This document shows positions 14,401 through 47,540 of a stretch of DNA of 64,000 bases, in pieces. The stretch spans positions 139,961,077 to 140,025,076 of the forward strand of contig NC_134365.1 of the NCBI RefSeq assembly GCF_035582795.1, written 5' to 3'. Both the position numbers and the translations under genes were made by a program. The DNA is from Mycteria americana (Eukaryota; Chordata; Aves; Ciconiiformes; Ciconiidae). The notes under the pieces were generated by a model. The model saw only the letters and a program-made list of their open reading frames with translations, did not search any database and was not told the origin of the DNA. Numbering within the stretch: position 1 is the first letter of the stretch; the number at the start of each line of letters is the position of its first letter.

Positions 14401-17400
14401 GTTCATTTTGCCAGGAACTAAACACATTTATCTCTACGTTTCTCGCTATATAAACACACTTTGTTTTCTGGCATCACACTGAAATATCCCCATGAACATA
14501 CTGTATGATTCAACGCTTTAATACCTGGGTTGCTCTCCCCAGTAGATCCAGTATCTTATATTGGTGAGAGGAAAAGTCATTCTCAATCAAAACTTTCCGC
14601 CATTTCTAGCAACAAAACGGCAGAGAAATTACTCCATTCCATAGCAGTCACTTTTAAAGGTCTATATTAGTGCTGGGATTTATCAATTTGCATCTCACAG
14701 GTTTGTTCATTCTCTTTATGATGATATTATCCACTTCACATGATGTGAGCGACCACTCCCAACTGACATACAGGAGGAACAAAATGTGCTTTTTTTGCTT
14801 TTTTTTGTTTTTTAACAGATTTTTCCTTTTCATCTTTGAGCACGTGTTTATACTTCACTGATTTTATTCAGCTTGCTATAATCCTTAGCCTTAATGCAAA
14901 AAAGTCATCTGCTATATGAATTAGAAGGGGAAAATACATAATGCATGCAATAGGGAGGATGCATTGAGTTAGATCTTAGTAAGCATCTACATCTGCCACT
15001 CAGTCATTGCTGATAGCATTCTCCCGAGGCAATATATATTCCAAACTTTGTTTGGGGAGTTGGGGGGGGTTGAAGTAAAAAAACACCAAAAATTGAGGCA
15101 GAAACACTGCATTGGTACCTCTGACTGTAGAAGTATAGGACCTGTATTCACTAATTTCATACAGAAAAGTGATGCAGCTATACGAAAAGCTGAAAATCCC
15201 TCCAAATTCATTGTTTCATAAGCAAGTGAAAAAATTGACTCTGTGAACACATCAAGGTTGTACTGATTATGGCCAAACACATTACGAAAGTAACGTACTA
15301 TCTAGAACCATTGTTCCAGGGAACTTCGTTACACTGAGATGTATTGACATAGAAAAATAAATAGGTAACTTGACTTGTTAATGCAATTAAATGCAATCAC
15401 CTCATATCACAAAGGAGATTCTACAGTACACAGGATGAAAATCTATTTCTTGATGCATTTGGCCTAGGTATATTTGCATTGCGGCTATTTGGCATTTTCT
15501 CCTTGAATTTAGAGAGTCGAGTTTGCGCGCTCTGAAGCGCAAACTTGTTTTCCAGCTCTGTTAATAGGTCAAGAAGTTAAAGGCAATCAAACATGCACCA
15601 GGCCAGAAGTTAAGATGTGGCTGTCTGTCCAAGAGCTGTCAGCATCATGCTTTTGTACAGCTAACTACCACAATAAAGGCTTGACTTGAGACTCAGGTAA
15701 GGATAATACATGTTGCCTCCATCTCCCCTGCCCTGAAAAAGCTTATTTCCACCCCAGTATACATACTTTTGGGAGACATGCTTAAGACTCCAGAGGGGAA
15801 AATGTATAATTTTCAAGAAATGAAGGATTTAATATATACATATATATATTTTAATTCCAATAACAATCTCACCAGTGTATTTCCCAAATGTCTTGGTAAC
15901 GCTTTTTATGATGCAAACATGAAAAGCAGTAACAGCTTTTTATTTCCAATCAGCTTTTTATTTCCTCTTTGACTGCAGACATTCCTCTCAGCATAATCCA
16001 GAGCGAGGTCATCCTGCATTACTGTTTGACAAGTTCCTGCTAAACATTTCCGACATAACGGCTGACCACACACGCTGTTAGCCCACACCAAATGCCAAGT
16101 GAAACCCTAACATCTGCATCAGCTTGCTTTCGGAATGGGACATGGAACATGCTTTAAATGAGCACTTGGTCACATCTGCCTCGGTCACCTCAGCGAAGAG
16201 GACACTACATGAAAGCCTGAGCTTTGAAGCAGGAGCTTGAAAAACATAGCAACACACTAGCAAAATGAAAGGCAACACAGCAACTCTAGATAGTGCACGT
16301 GAAAGAACAGCATGATTTTTTTTGAAGCACGATAGGTGGAAGGTAAAGCCTAAAATTAGGAATAAAACTGAAGAATACTAAAGTTATATTCTGTTAATAT
16401 ATTCTTCTTTGGTAATCTTTACAATCTATGTAAAGCACTTTACATACAGTCAGTTTCATACTTCTGTGGCACAGCGTCACGTTACTCGGGTACCTTCATG
16501 CTGACAAAGTCGGAGCAGGTACAGGAATTAGTGGTATTTGTGCAGGCTGAGCACCTCAGGTACTTGCACGGCAGCACACTTGACACGCCACATCAGCTGC
16601 ATTACCTGCTTCTAATCCTAGGCTGCGATTGCTCTCCTCTGCCTTCTCCCAGGAATGGTCATATTCCAACCCTGACACCACACCTGATGTTGGAGCAGCC
16701 TACTCTTGAAGGCAAGTGCAAGGACTTGCCTTCAGCAGAGAGATTTACCAGTTTAAGTACACACTATGACCACACTGGTATAATTTCCTTAAATACACAA
16801 ACAAAACCCCCTTCATTTGGAATCAGAGCACTTGTGAGTTACGCAAACAGCTATGCCGGTGTAACCTATTACTGCCCATTAACCTGCTTTCTCAGCTCAG
16901 CTCCTCCTCTGCAGGAGACTGTCTCTGAAGTCTGCTGGCAGACTTGCTCATGTGAACACTCCCTAGCCTGCTTCAGTCAGTTTTTCACATTTCTTCAGCT
17001 AACCTAAGCCATTTTGACTGAATGGGGTTAGAAAACATTGATATGAGTAGCTCTACAAACAGCGACCAATGAATGACAGCTAAGTGCAAAAACCTCTTTC
17101 ATCAATTCAGATGGATATGAATCCCATCAAAAATCTAATCAGTCAAGGACATTCAAAGAGTTACAGATTCACACCAGCAGTATAACTATACCATTAAGCT
17201 AGCCACAGAAGCCCTTGAATATTCCATTCAAAGTGAATTTTGGGGGCCACACTAGAATTTTGGCTGGCCACACTAAATATCACACTGGTATTTAGTAAGA
17301 GACTGGTAAGAACTACACTCTTACACAATCTGGTTCAAGTTTTTCAAGTCTCTTGCACTGCTTCAGCTTAAAAAAAAAAAAAAATCAGGTATAAAAATGG

Positions 17401-18939
17401 GGAAGCAGTAAAAGAAGAGTGACAGTAGGGAAGGGGGATGTCAAAGATGCACATTACTGTAACTGAATATATAAACCTGAACTTTTTAAATTTCAAGAGA
17501 GAGTGTCCAGGGAAGTCATGTCAATTAAAAGTGTCGAGAAGCGTAACAGGGTGCTACTTTTGAGAAAAGTTTTTTGGTTGTTATGAGAGCAAGATAGTTT
17601 GTAGTAATACATCCAATAGCTGCTTCAGGAGAATTTTACAAGAGCTTGTTCACATAAAGACTACACTAATTGGACCTTCAGAATTTCCCCACCCACCCAC
17701 ATCTTTTGAGAATCATCACAATGTATCGACAAGCAATACTGACAGTATTAATAACCCCTGCATGCAGAAATCGTCATTTTAACAGTTAAACAGTCACACA
17801 ATAAGGTTTAAACTCAGTTCATAACTTGCCTTATACCCACAGCTACCAACAGTGGAACAAAAACAATTTGCCATATTATACACACTCTAACATTCCTGCA
17901 ATAGAAAGGATCAAGGATGGACTTTCAGACAGTATTCCAAGATTAATCACATTAGATAGTCATTGGTATTTTGTTGAATTGTCTTTTTAGAAAAACAGGG
18001 TCTAAGCCTAGAAGGAAACATGCTTGCAAAGTGGGTTTTGAGGTACTTGGATTCTGCTAGAGATTCAAAACTTCTGTAATTTGAGAAAGACTAAAGCTTA
18101 CAAATGTTTTTTTGGTACCACAGAAATGCATTAAAAAAGAGTAGTACTACTAAATGGTAATCTTTAGAAATAATGATCACCAAATCTGCATGCATCCATG
18201 CCAAACATTTGTTTAACAACCATTAAGTTTAACAGACTCTTCATAGAAATTTTTCTAAAAAGCAGAACCTAAATTGCTAAAACCAAGGTAATCCTTATCT
18301 TTTCAGTTCAAAAGCTTTAACACACCAGTACACTCTGAAAAACGAGTGATAATGAATGTCAACGGTAGATTTCAGATTTGCTTTGGCCTCTTAGACTAAG
18401 CTTGCCATTTACATTTGAAAGCTGATTCCTCCTAACTACTAGTTTCTGCAAGTCTGGGAGGAATGTGTTGAGTTTTGCATTACAGGTAAGTGTTTTAATG
18501 GAAGTCTTCTGAACTAGGAAGGATTACAGAGTGATTAATGCAGTAGTCCGTGAGCCTTGAGTCCCATTTTGTCCCAGTGCTTTTAAAATCTGGGTCTGTC
18601 TTGACATAGCAGAGGATGCTGAAGGCCAGAGTTCTAAGTCATGGATGAGGTTTTAATGACAATCAAGACAAGAATTATATTTCAATTAATTTCTCCTGAA
18701 TGTGTTGTCAGATTTCTAGGAACTCAGTTCTCACTGAATTCCTATTTCCAGAGCTAAAGTGTTTAAAACTCTCTAAAGAGACATACTTCAAGTCCCAATA
18801 ATACAGAAAGGGCTTCTCTCCCTATGTTGTCAAAGCTCCCACCTCCCATTATATGCACACTTAGCAATCTCAAAAATATGAATCAAGCACAAACAAGATG
18901 TTTTAGACAGTCAAAATCACACATTTACACAGCAGCCAC

Positions 18940-19745
18940 TGTGAACTTTATTAAGAAAAGAAGTGTTTGCCAGTTAAACTGCCATCACTTTATTGAGTTC
19001 TCTGCTTACTTGTAGAAAATCAGTTCTTTTATAATGGCTCTGGAAATAATTTATTGCCAGGTAAATGTTGAATCACTGACAACGTATGCTCTCCTTGGAA
19101 CTCTGGCAGCCTTACCATGAAAAGAGCTATATACACCTTTGCAAAACGCAAAGTAAGCAACACACCTTTCATTCAAGCAACAAAGTCATTCTTGAGGCAG
19201 ATCTCATGCTAGCCAAACAGCAAAACCACCTTTACATTAAGCCACCTTTTCTATCATGACAGTTCCACAAAATGAAGTGCAATTTGTGAGGAAAAAAATC
19301 CGTAAGGTACCAGTTATACATTCTCTTCATGTAACTGTGTAGTCAAGTCTTATTTCTCAGGCTGAAGAGGGTTGAGCTAAAATGAAACACAGCATGATGA
19401 TCTATCTTCATGAAAATGTCCTGTTGCTAATGCATCTGCTTTTGCCTCCTCTCCTCTTTAATAGTCCTATGCAGTCCTATGCATTAGAAGTCAGAACAAG
19501 GCTTCTTCATTCATCTGGAGTTGGAGTGATATTCAATCCTCTAAGCAACTCACAACGCAGTCTATACACATCTCTGAAAAGAAGTTCTCCATTCCCAAGT
19601 AATCCAACCATCACAGAAGATATTTCCCTATTTCTTCAACTCCAGAAGTTGTTTTAATTCCTTTTCCACCTTCATCTTGTAGCCACGTGGCAAAATAGCA
19701 CTGTCATGGGCTACATATAGTAGGATTTAATCTTTATTAATAGCT
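18940..19745 (-). other. MSL3: MSL3 3' untranslated region, end uncertain
   Basis: No open frame or repeat family was recognised here. Minus-strand AATAAA hexamers occur at 19738-19733, 19055-19050, 18994-18989 and 18952-18947. The three distal ones would give a 3' UTR of roughly 0.7-0.8 kb; the first would give an extremely short one. The sequence alone does not decide which is used. Confidence 0.35.
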
Positions 19746-42168
<22,423 letters not shown>

Positions 42169-42172
<4 letters not shown>

Positions 42173-42183
42173 TTGTTCATCAT
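42169..42183 (-). promoter_or_regulatory. Four-codon uORF overlapping the MSL3 start codon
   Basis: Minus strand reads ATG ATG AAC AAA TGA, where the final TGA shares two bases with the MSL3 ATG (an ATGA overlap). The first upstream ATG has G at -3 and the second has A at -3. If the transcript begins upstream of 42183, ribosomes must leak past two ATGs or resume after this minimal uORF to make MSL3. Met6 is an alternative landing site. Confidence 0.6.
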
Positions 42184-42650
42184 GGCGCAAAGGAGAGGAG
42201 CCCCGCCCCCTCCCGCGAGGGAGGCGCCGCGGCCGGCCCCGCCCCGCCCCGCCCCTCGCGGCCCCCGGCGCCTCAGGCGGAGGCGGGAGGGAGGGAGTCG
42301 GGGCGCCGCGGCCGGCTTCCCCTGCCCTCCGCGGGTGAGCCGCGGCCGCTGCGAGCCGCGCTGCCCTCCCGTGCCCGCCCCGCCGCCGGTCACGCGGGGT
42401 GCGTGGCACGGGTGGCTGGGAACCGGCCGCGGGAGGGGCGGTGGCGAGGGGACACGTCCCTCCGGGCGGGAGGGCGGCCGGCTCCATGGGCTAGGGGAGC
42501 CTGGGCTGGGTGAGGCGAGAGCTCTCGGCCCTGGCAGGTCACCCGGCTTTGCTGCCCGTGCTGGCGGTCCCCCAGCGCCCCGTGAGCGTGGGCCTGCGCT
42601 GGGCGGGTGCCCGCCTGCGGAGCGGTGTGCTGGAGAGCCTAAGTGCAGCC

Positions 42651-45099
42651 CCAGAACAACGGCAGCGCTTCTCTCCGTTACTGCTTCTCTGAACATCACC
42701 GCACGGTTCCCATTCGTTACCCTGTTTCTCGTGTTCTCCACCAAGCAAAGAACCGCCCTGTACTCTCAAGATGGCTGTTTATACATTGTAACCTCCCTCG
42801 AGGTTTGTTTTCCTAATGTTCTGTCAGCCTTCCTGCAAGAAAATAAACTAGAAATAACTAGCGTGTTGGACTAGAAACTCAATTACCTAGAGTTTATCTT
42901 TCCAATGTTCAATTTCAAATTCTTCGAGTCTCAAACAGGATGCAAATACTGGAAATAATCAAAATCAATTTGTGTTTTTCTTGCCCATGTACTTTACACC
43001 GACTGATGCATGGAAGGGAGTGGGATTCAGTCAGGGGAATACTGTGATTTCCCACACAATGTTATTAGATGCTCCCTCAGGCCATTACAGTTTTGATGCC
43101 AGTTCTACATTTCTGATTTATAGAAGACCATGATAGAGCCAGGAGGCCTGTGCTTAGCCAGCCTTGTAGTAAAACCAGTTGATTTGTGATTATTTAGCAT
43201 TTCTGAAGTTGATTTTCTGTAAAAGCTGTTCAGGAGGTGGATGACTCTAAACAGAGAAAGGCAACTGCACAACTGAGCATATACTAGTCTGGTGCTAATG
43301 GGAAGAGAAGTTTAAATCCTCCTTTCTTCCAGTCTCTGAGGCTGACAGCAAAGCTGGAAACTGGCAGGAATGCCATGGGAGAGAACAGGCAGCTGATAAT
43401 GTATTATCAGAACATTTCTGAAGGGAAAAGGCAATAGGGGATGCCCAGAAAACAAAATTCTGAGAGGATGACTGCTCCCTGGGATAGGATGGACCAAGTA
43501 CTCAATTTCTTTTGATTCAAAACTTAGGTATTTTTTATAGTGAGGGTGGTGGGAAAAAAACTGAAAACTTGCTGCTAAGACAGGGTGGAGTGAGAGAAGC
43601 CAATTGATGGAAGAGAAAGAGTGTGAGAAAATTAAGGAAGTGTTTGTTCCTGAAATTGTTCAGAGCTCACTGCTGCTTAGGTTAAGAAACAGGCTCCAAA
43701 AATGTATGGATGCAATGTCAGTTGCAGAAAGTGTTACTGAAGTTCCCTTTTTTTAAAGAAAAGGGAAATGGTGCCAGACACTTGCAGAACAAAGCTGCTT
43801 CCAAGGGACTACCATGCTTTAAAAAATGAAAAAAAAAAAAAAGCAGGGGAAGGAGAACAACAAACTTGTGCTTATGTCCCTGCCTCCAACCTGGTGTTAA
43901 TAGTACTCACACAAGAGGAGCCTCCCACCATTTCTGCACAAACGGCCTTATGTATTTCTGCACTGTCTCCTAGATTCCCCCTTTCCCTTCCACCCCACTG
44001 GTCTCCACTTGCAGACTCTGCTTCTCGTTCATCTCGTCTCAGCCTCTCCTAGTTCACTCCAGCCCGCTTTCATGGCTCCCACTCAAGCTACTCTTCAAAC
44101 CTTTTGACTCAAATTTCTTCTCACTTAGGTTTCCTGCCACATATATACAGCTCTCTGCCATAGTGTTTGAGGTTCAGCTGTTGCCCTGTCTCCCCTCTCC
44201 CTGCTTCCAACACAGATATGTGCACTCGTGCATCTGCCATTATCTCCTGGAGCCACCTTGCTGTAGATGATCCTTGCCAGCAGATCCCTGGCCTTGCCAG
44301 ATCTCCCACCAAGGCTCCTGCAGGATTTTTAAAAACCTGGACGTGGGCTGTGCTTAACTAAGATCCACCCAGAGGGAGCCCTGAGAGCAGAAAGGCGGGC
44401 ACATTTATGAAAAACTGGGCCTGTGATAGTGCTACCCGGGCAATGCCTAGGTCTACCAGGAGATTAATTACAGAACGTGGATTTTTCAAAAGTACCGAGT
44501 TCTCCACAGCGAGCACTGCCAAATGGCTGTGCAAAACCAAAAAAAGAGCAATGGCCACTTGGAAAATGCTGGTTCTGCACGTGCATGTACTCACTGGCTG
44601 TGCAACACCTGTGGCGAGTTGTACCTGCTACGTACAGCACATAAACAGATATATCAGATTTAGCAAAGCTTGGACTATAAATCCTTAATCGTATCCAGCA
44701 AGTCTGTTACAAAAAGAAACCAAAGGCAGCAGGACTCTGTCAGGCACAGCATCTTTGGGTTCAACGTCCCAAATGCCAAGGAACAGGGAGAAGGGTGAGG
44801 GCTGGGAGCATCCAGTGCACTTGGAGCAGTGCTTGTTCAACATCGCTGAGCCAGGGGATGAGCTGACCCGCCGCCTATTTTGAAGAGATTCCCAGGACAC
44901 TGCATTACTTCCAGGAAAGAAAAGCGGATTTACAGCTCCTCTGGGAGACGTAGCAACCCTGGAGAGGAGACCCTCGGTGAGACAGAGCAGCCCGGCAGAA
45001 GAAACCCCGGCCTGCTGTCAAGCAGCCCCTGTCAAAGCGCATCCCACCAGATCATGAGGGCTAAGAGTTTCTCCAGGAAGTATTTCAACTGCCTGCCTT
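42651..45099. other. Non-coding DNA between the two CpG islands
   Basis: Unique DNA with no recognised exon or transposon. A short poly(A) run lies at about 43828-43842. This interval would be the intergenic or divergent spacer between MSL3 and any transcript that starts at the 45.2-kb island. Confidence 0.6.
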
Positions 45100-45222
45100 A
45101 CTGCAGACTCAAAAAACACATTGCAGAGAGCCCCGCGGTCACGCGGTTTGTATTTAAACAACGCAACAACCGGCGTTTGTTCAAAGGGAAAGGAGCGGGC
45201 GCCCGCCGCGACCCCGCCGCAC

Positions 45223-45233
45223 AAGATGGAGGC
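45223..45233 (+). promoter_or_regulatory. YY1-like site
   Basis: AAGATGGAGGC differs from the common promoter form AAGATGGCGGC at one base and lies 34 bp from the ZNF143 motif. YY1 sites of this kind often overlap transcription starts or first ATGs. Confidence 0.45.
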
Positions 45234-45266
45234 GGTGTGGGGCTGCCGCGCCACCCCCGTGGGGCC

Positions 45267-45291
45267 GCAAGGCATGCTGGGAGCTGTAGTC
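45267..45291. promoter_or_regulatory. ZNF143/STAF binding motif
   Basis: Contains GCATGCTGGGAGCTGTAGT, the reverse complement of the ACTACAnnTCCCAGCATGC core that ZNF143 and ZNF76 recognise at many vertebrate promoters and loop anchors. The match to the long form, including the GCAAG flank, is near complete. Confidence 0.75.
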
Positions 45292-45836
45292 TGGCGGCGG
45301 GCAGACGCGGGGCCGCCCGGACCGGCGTCGTTCCCTCGCCCCGCGAAGAAGAGGTGACAGCCTCTCGCAGAGAGGAGTACTCGGGGCGGTATCCTGCCTC
45401 GTCCCTTTCTGCGCAGCCGTTTGGGGAACACCGAGCCTTAGGCTGGCCGGGGAAGAGGGGTGCCCGCGGCAGCAGGCAGTGCCCGGGCCCCTGCGGAGAG
45501 GCAGCGGGCAGCCGGGACTCTGGGCAGGCCGCGGCGCTGCCCGGGGGGCTGTGGGCCCTGGCTGGGGGCGGGGGGCAGCGTGAGCTGCGATGTGCGTTTG
45601 GGAAGTCACCTGTCATCCTTTGGGTTGCTGCTAGGCAAACGGGCCAGTGCCTGCCTACAAACTGCTCTGTGCAGAGCTTTCGCTACCACATTGTATGTAA
45701 CCTTAATTTGACCCCCACGTCTGCTGTTATTAGGCATCTAGTTATACCAGTAACTTATTGTTTTCCACACCTGCAGGTAAAAAAAAGTGACAGTACCTTA
45801 GAATGTCTCATAAATATGTAGATACATTTGTGGTGG

Positions 45837-46007
45837 TGTCGTGGTGTAACCCCAGCCAGCAGCTGAGCACCACGCAGCTGCTCGCTCACTCCCCCCTGGT
45901 GGGAGAGAATCAGAAGGGTAAAAGTGGGAAAACTTGTGGGCTGAGATAAGAACAGTTTAATAGGGAAAGCAAAAGCCGCACATGCGAGCAAAGCAAAACA
46001 AGGGACT
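45837..46007 (-). repeat. Truncated 3' LTR of the ERV derivative
   Basis: Aligns with 46968-47140: TGGTGTAACCCCAGC, CTCACTCCCCCCTGGTGGGA, then the AAAGCAAAAGC and GAGCAAAGCAAAACAAGG blocks. It then passes directly into the minisatellite. The roughly 400 bp that would form the upstream part of this LTR are missing. Confidence 0.85.
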
Positions 46008-46010
46008 TAT

Positions 46011-46610
46011 CCACAGACTGCAGTCCCTTAGGGGTGTACCTGCTCCAAGTGGAGCCTTACCTATGAGCCACAGTCTCTCCAGGGGTATACCTGCTGTGGC
46101 ATAGACTTATCCACAGCCACAGTCTCTTTGAGGAGCACCTGTTCCAGTGTGGCCTTCTCCATGGGCCACAATGCCTTCAGAGATGTACCTGCTCCAGCAT
46201 GGCCTTACCCACAGCCACAGTCCCTTCAGAAGTAAACCTGCTCCAACATGGCCTTACCCATGGCTGCAATCCCTCCAGGGGTGTACCTGCTCTGTCATGG
46301 GCTTAGCCATGGCCACACGCTTTGAGGTGCTCCAGCACGACCTCATGCACAGCCACTGATGCTTCAAGGTGTATCTGCTGCAGCATGGGCTTCTCCACAG
46401 GCACAGATGCTTTGAGGTGTACCTTCTCCAGTGCAAATTTATCCTTGGGCCACAATCCCTGCAGAGCTATACCTGCTGTGGCACAGACATAACAACAGCC
46501 ACAGACGCTTCAAGATGTACCTGCTCTGGCATGGGCTTATCGACGGCCACAGATGCTTTGGGGTGTCCTGCTCCCACATGGACTCATCCACAGGTCACAG
46601 TCCCTTTGAC
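46011..46610. repeat. 49-bp minisatellite inside the ERV derivative
   Basis: About 12 diverged units of 48-49 bp. Unit starts at 46069, 46118 and 46167 are exactly 49 bp apart. A typical unit reads CACAGTCnCTnnAGGnGTnnACCTGCTCC and then GCATGGnCTTnnCCACnGC. One unit near 46312-46350 is shortened. Because 49 is not a multiple of three, the open frames across it shift frame from unit to unit and are not convincing proteins. Confidence 0.88.
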
Positions 46611-46941
46611 TTAAGTTCACACTGGAGTTCCAGCCTGTCCAGTATGGCAGCACAGAAACAGCAGTGATGCCCTGGCCACCTGCCAGCCCAGGCGCATGGC
46701 CGTTGCTGTTATCAGAATGTTCCCAGGCACAGCAGAGTCAGATGATCAGCAGTACAGCAGCACGGCAAGCACCAAAAGCAAAAAGCAGCCACTAACGAGC
46801 CCTAGACTCTAATATACAGTAAGGCAAGCAAGCTCCATGGCAAGCACAGAAGCCTGCCGATTAATAGCTAAACAGCAATAACAGCTATAAATTCGATCTA
46901 GCACATTCCAATCAAACCTGTCGTTATCTTGAACCCTTCGA

Positions 46942-46959
46942 GCCCCATGTTGGGTGCCA
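46942..46959 (-). other. Retroviral primer-binding site, lysine-tRNA type
   Basis: The minus strand reads TGGCACCCAACATGGGGC, 8 bp from the LTR edge. It differs from the lysine-tRNA type primer-binding site by two G-to-A changes at CpG positions, which is expected from methylation decay. This orients the element and suggests a lysine-primed retroviral lineage. Confidence 0.7.
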
Positions 46960-46967
46960 AAAAGGAC

Positions 46968-47540
46968 TGTTGTGGTTTAACCCCAGCTGGCAACTAAGCA
47001 CCACACAGCTGCTTGCTCACTCCCCCCTGGTGGGATGGGGGAGAGAATCAGAAGGGTAAAAGTGAGAAAACTTGTGGGTTGAGGTAAAGACAGTTTAATA
47101 GGGAAAGCAAAAGCTGCACATGTGAGCAAAGCAAAACAAGGAATTCATTCACTACTTCCCATCTCCAGGAAAGCAGAGCTCCATCACGTATAATGGTTAC
47201 TTGGGAAGACAAACGCCATCACCCCGAATGTCCCCCCCTTCCTTCTTCTTCCCCCAGCTGTATGTGCTGAGCATGATGCCGTATGATATGGGATATCCCT
47301 TTGGTCAGTTGGGGTCAGCTGTCCCCGCTGTGTCCCCTCCCAACTCCTTGTGCCCCCCCAGCCTGCTCGCTGGTGGGGTGGGGTGAGAAGCAGAAAAGGC
47401 CTTGACTCTGTGTCAGCACTGCTCAGCAATAGCTAAAACATCCCTGTGTTATCAACACTGGTTTCAGCACAAATCCAAACCATAGCCCCATACTAGCTAC
47501 TGTGAAGAAAATTAACTCTACCCCAGCCAAAACCAGCACA
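46968..47540 (-). repeat. Complete 5' LTR of the ERV derivative
   Basis: On the plus strand it reads from TGTTGTGGTTTAACCCC to AACCAGCACA. The termini are TG...CA. TTTAAT at 47094-47099 is the ATTAAA signal on the element's strand. It is near-identical in order of blocks to the solo LTR at 52950-53531, including the GTATGATATGGGATATCCC region and the GTGTTATCAACACTGGTTT region. Confidence 0.9.

Larger units (their letters stand above)
5626..18939. other. Non-coding DNA downstream of MSL3
   Basis: AT-rich and without recognised genes or intact transposons. It holds a 17-bp tandem repeat (8057-8107), an (ATTA)n tract (8413-8436), a GC-richer exon-like block (about 13414-13660) and the longest non-repeat, non-CpG open frame of the window (16498-17007, plus strand, 169 codons), which has no recognisable domain. 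Confidence 0.55.
45100..45650. promoter_or_regulatory. Second CpG-rich island, probable orphan promoter
   Basis: GC- and CpG-rich block about 3 kb upstream of MSL3. It carries a ZNF143-type site (45267-45291) and a YY1-like AAGATGGAGGC (45223-45233), a combination typical of vertebrate promoters. No coding exon was recognised. A consensus-like donor, CTGCAG|GTAAAA (G of GT at 45777), lies downstream on the plus strand, so a plus-strand noncoding or alternative first exon is possible. An upstream first exon for MSL3 on the minus strand cannot be excluded. Confidence 0.6.
45837..47540 (-). mobile_element. Non-coding ERV derivative with minisatellite, minus orientation
   Basis: On the minus strand the order is: complete 5' LTR (47540-46968), primer-binding site (46959-46942), about 330 bp of leader-like DNA, a 49-bp minisatellite (about 46011-46610), then only the 3' part of a second LTR (about 46007-45837). 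The flanking 5-mers GGTGG (45832-45836) and GGTGT (47541-47545) differ at one base, so both outer ends look original. No gag, pol or env reading frame is present. Either a large internal deletion removed the genes and the first part of the 3' LTR, or this is a non-autonomous family. Confidence 0.85.

Noticed and set aside
1..18900. FRMPD4 exons (expected neighbour in mammalian order)
   Set aside because: I looked for its N-terminal WW and PDZ motifs in the minus-strand frames and found nothing comparable. The gene may start beyond the left edge.
44880..45821. 313-codon plus-strand open frame over the second CpG island
   Set aside because: Composition-driven, with equally open frames on the other strand and no recognisable domain. 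The promoter-like motifs are better supported than any coding role.
46147..46667. Open frames across the 49-bp repeats (MYLLQHGL-like words)
   Set aside because: They are by-products of a minisatellite whose period is not a multiple of three; the frame changes from unit to unit.
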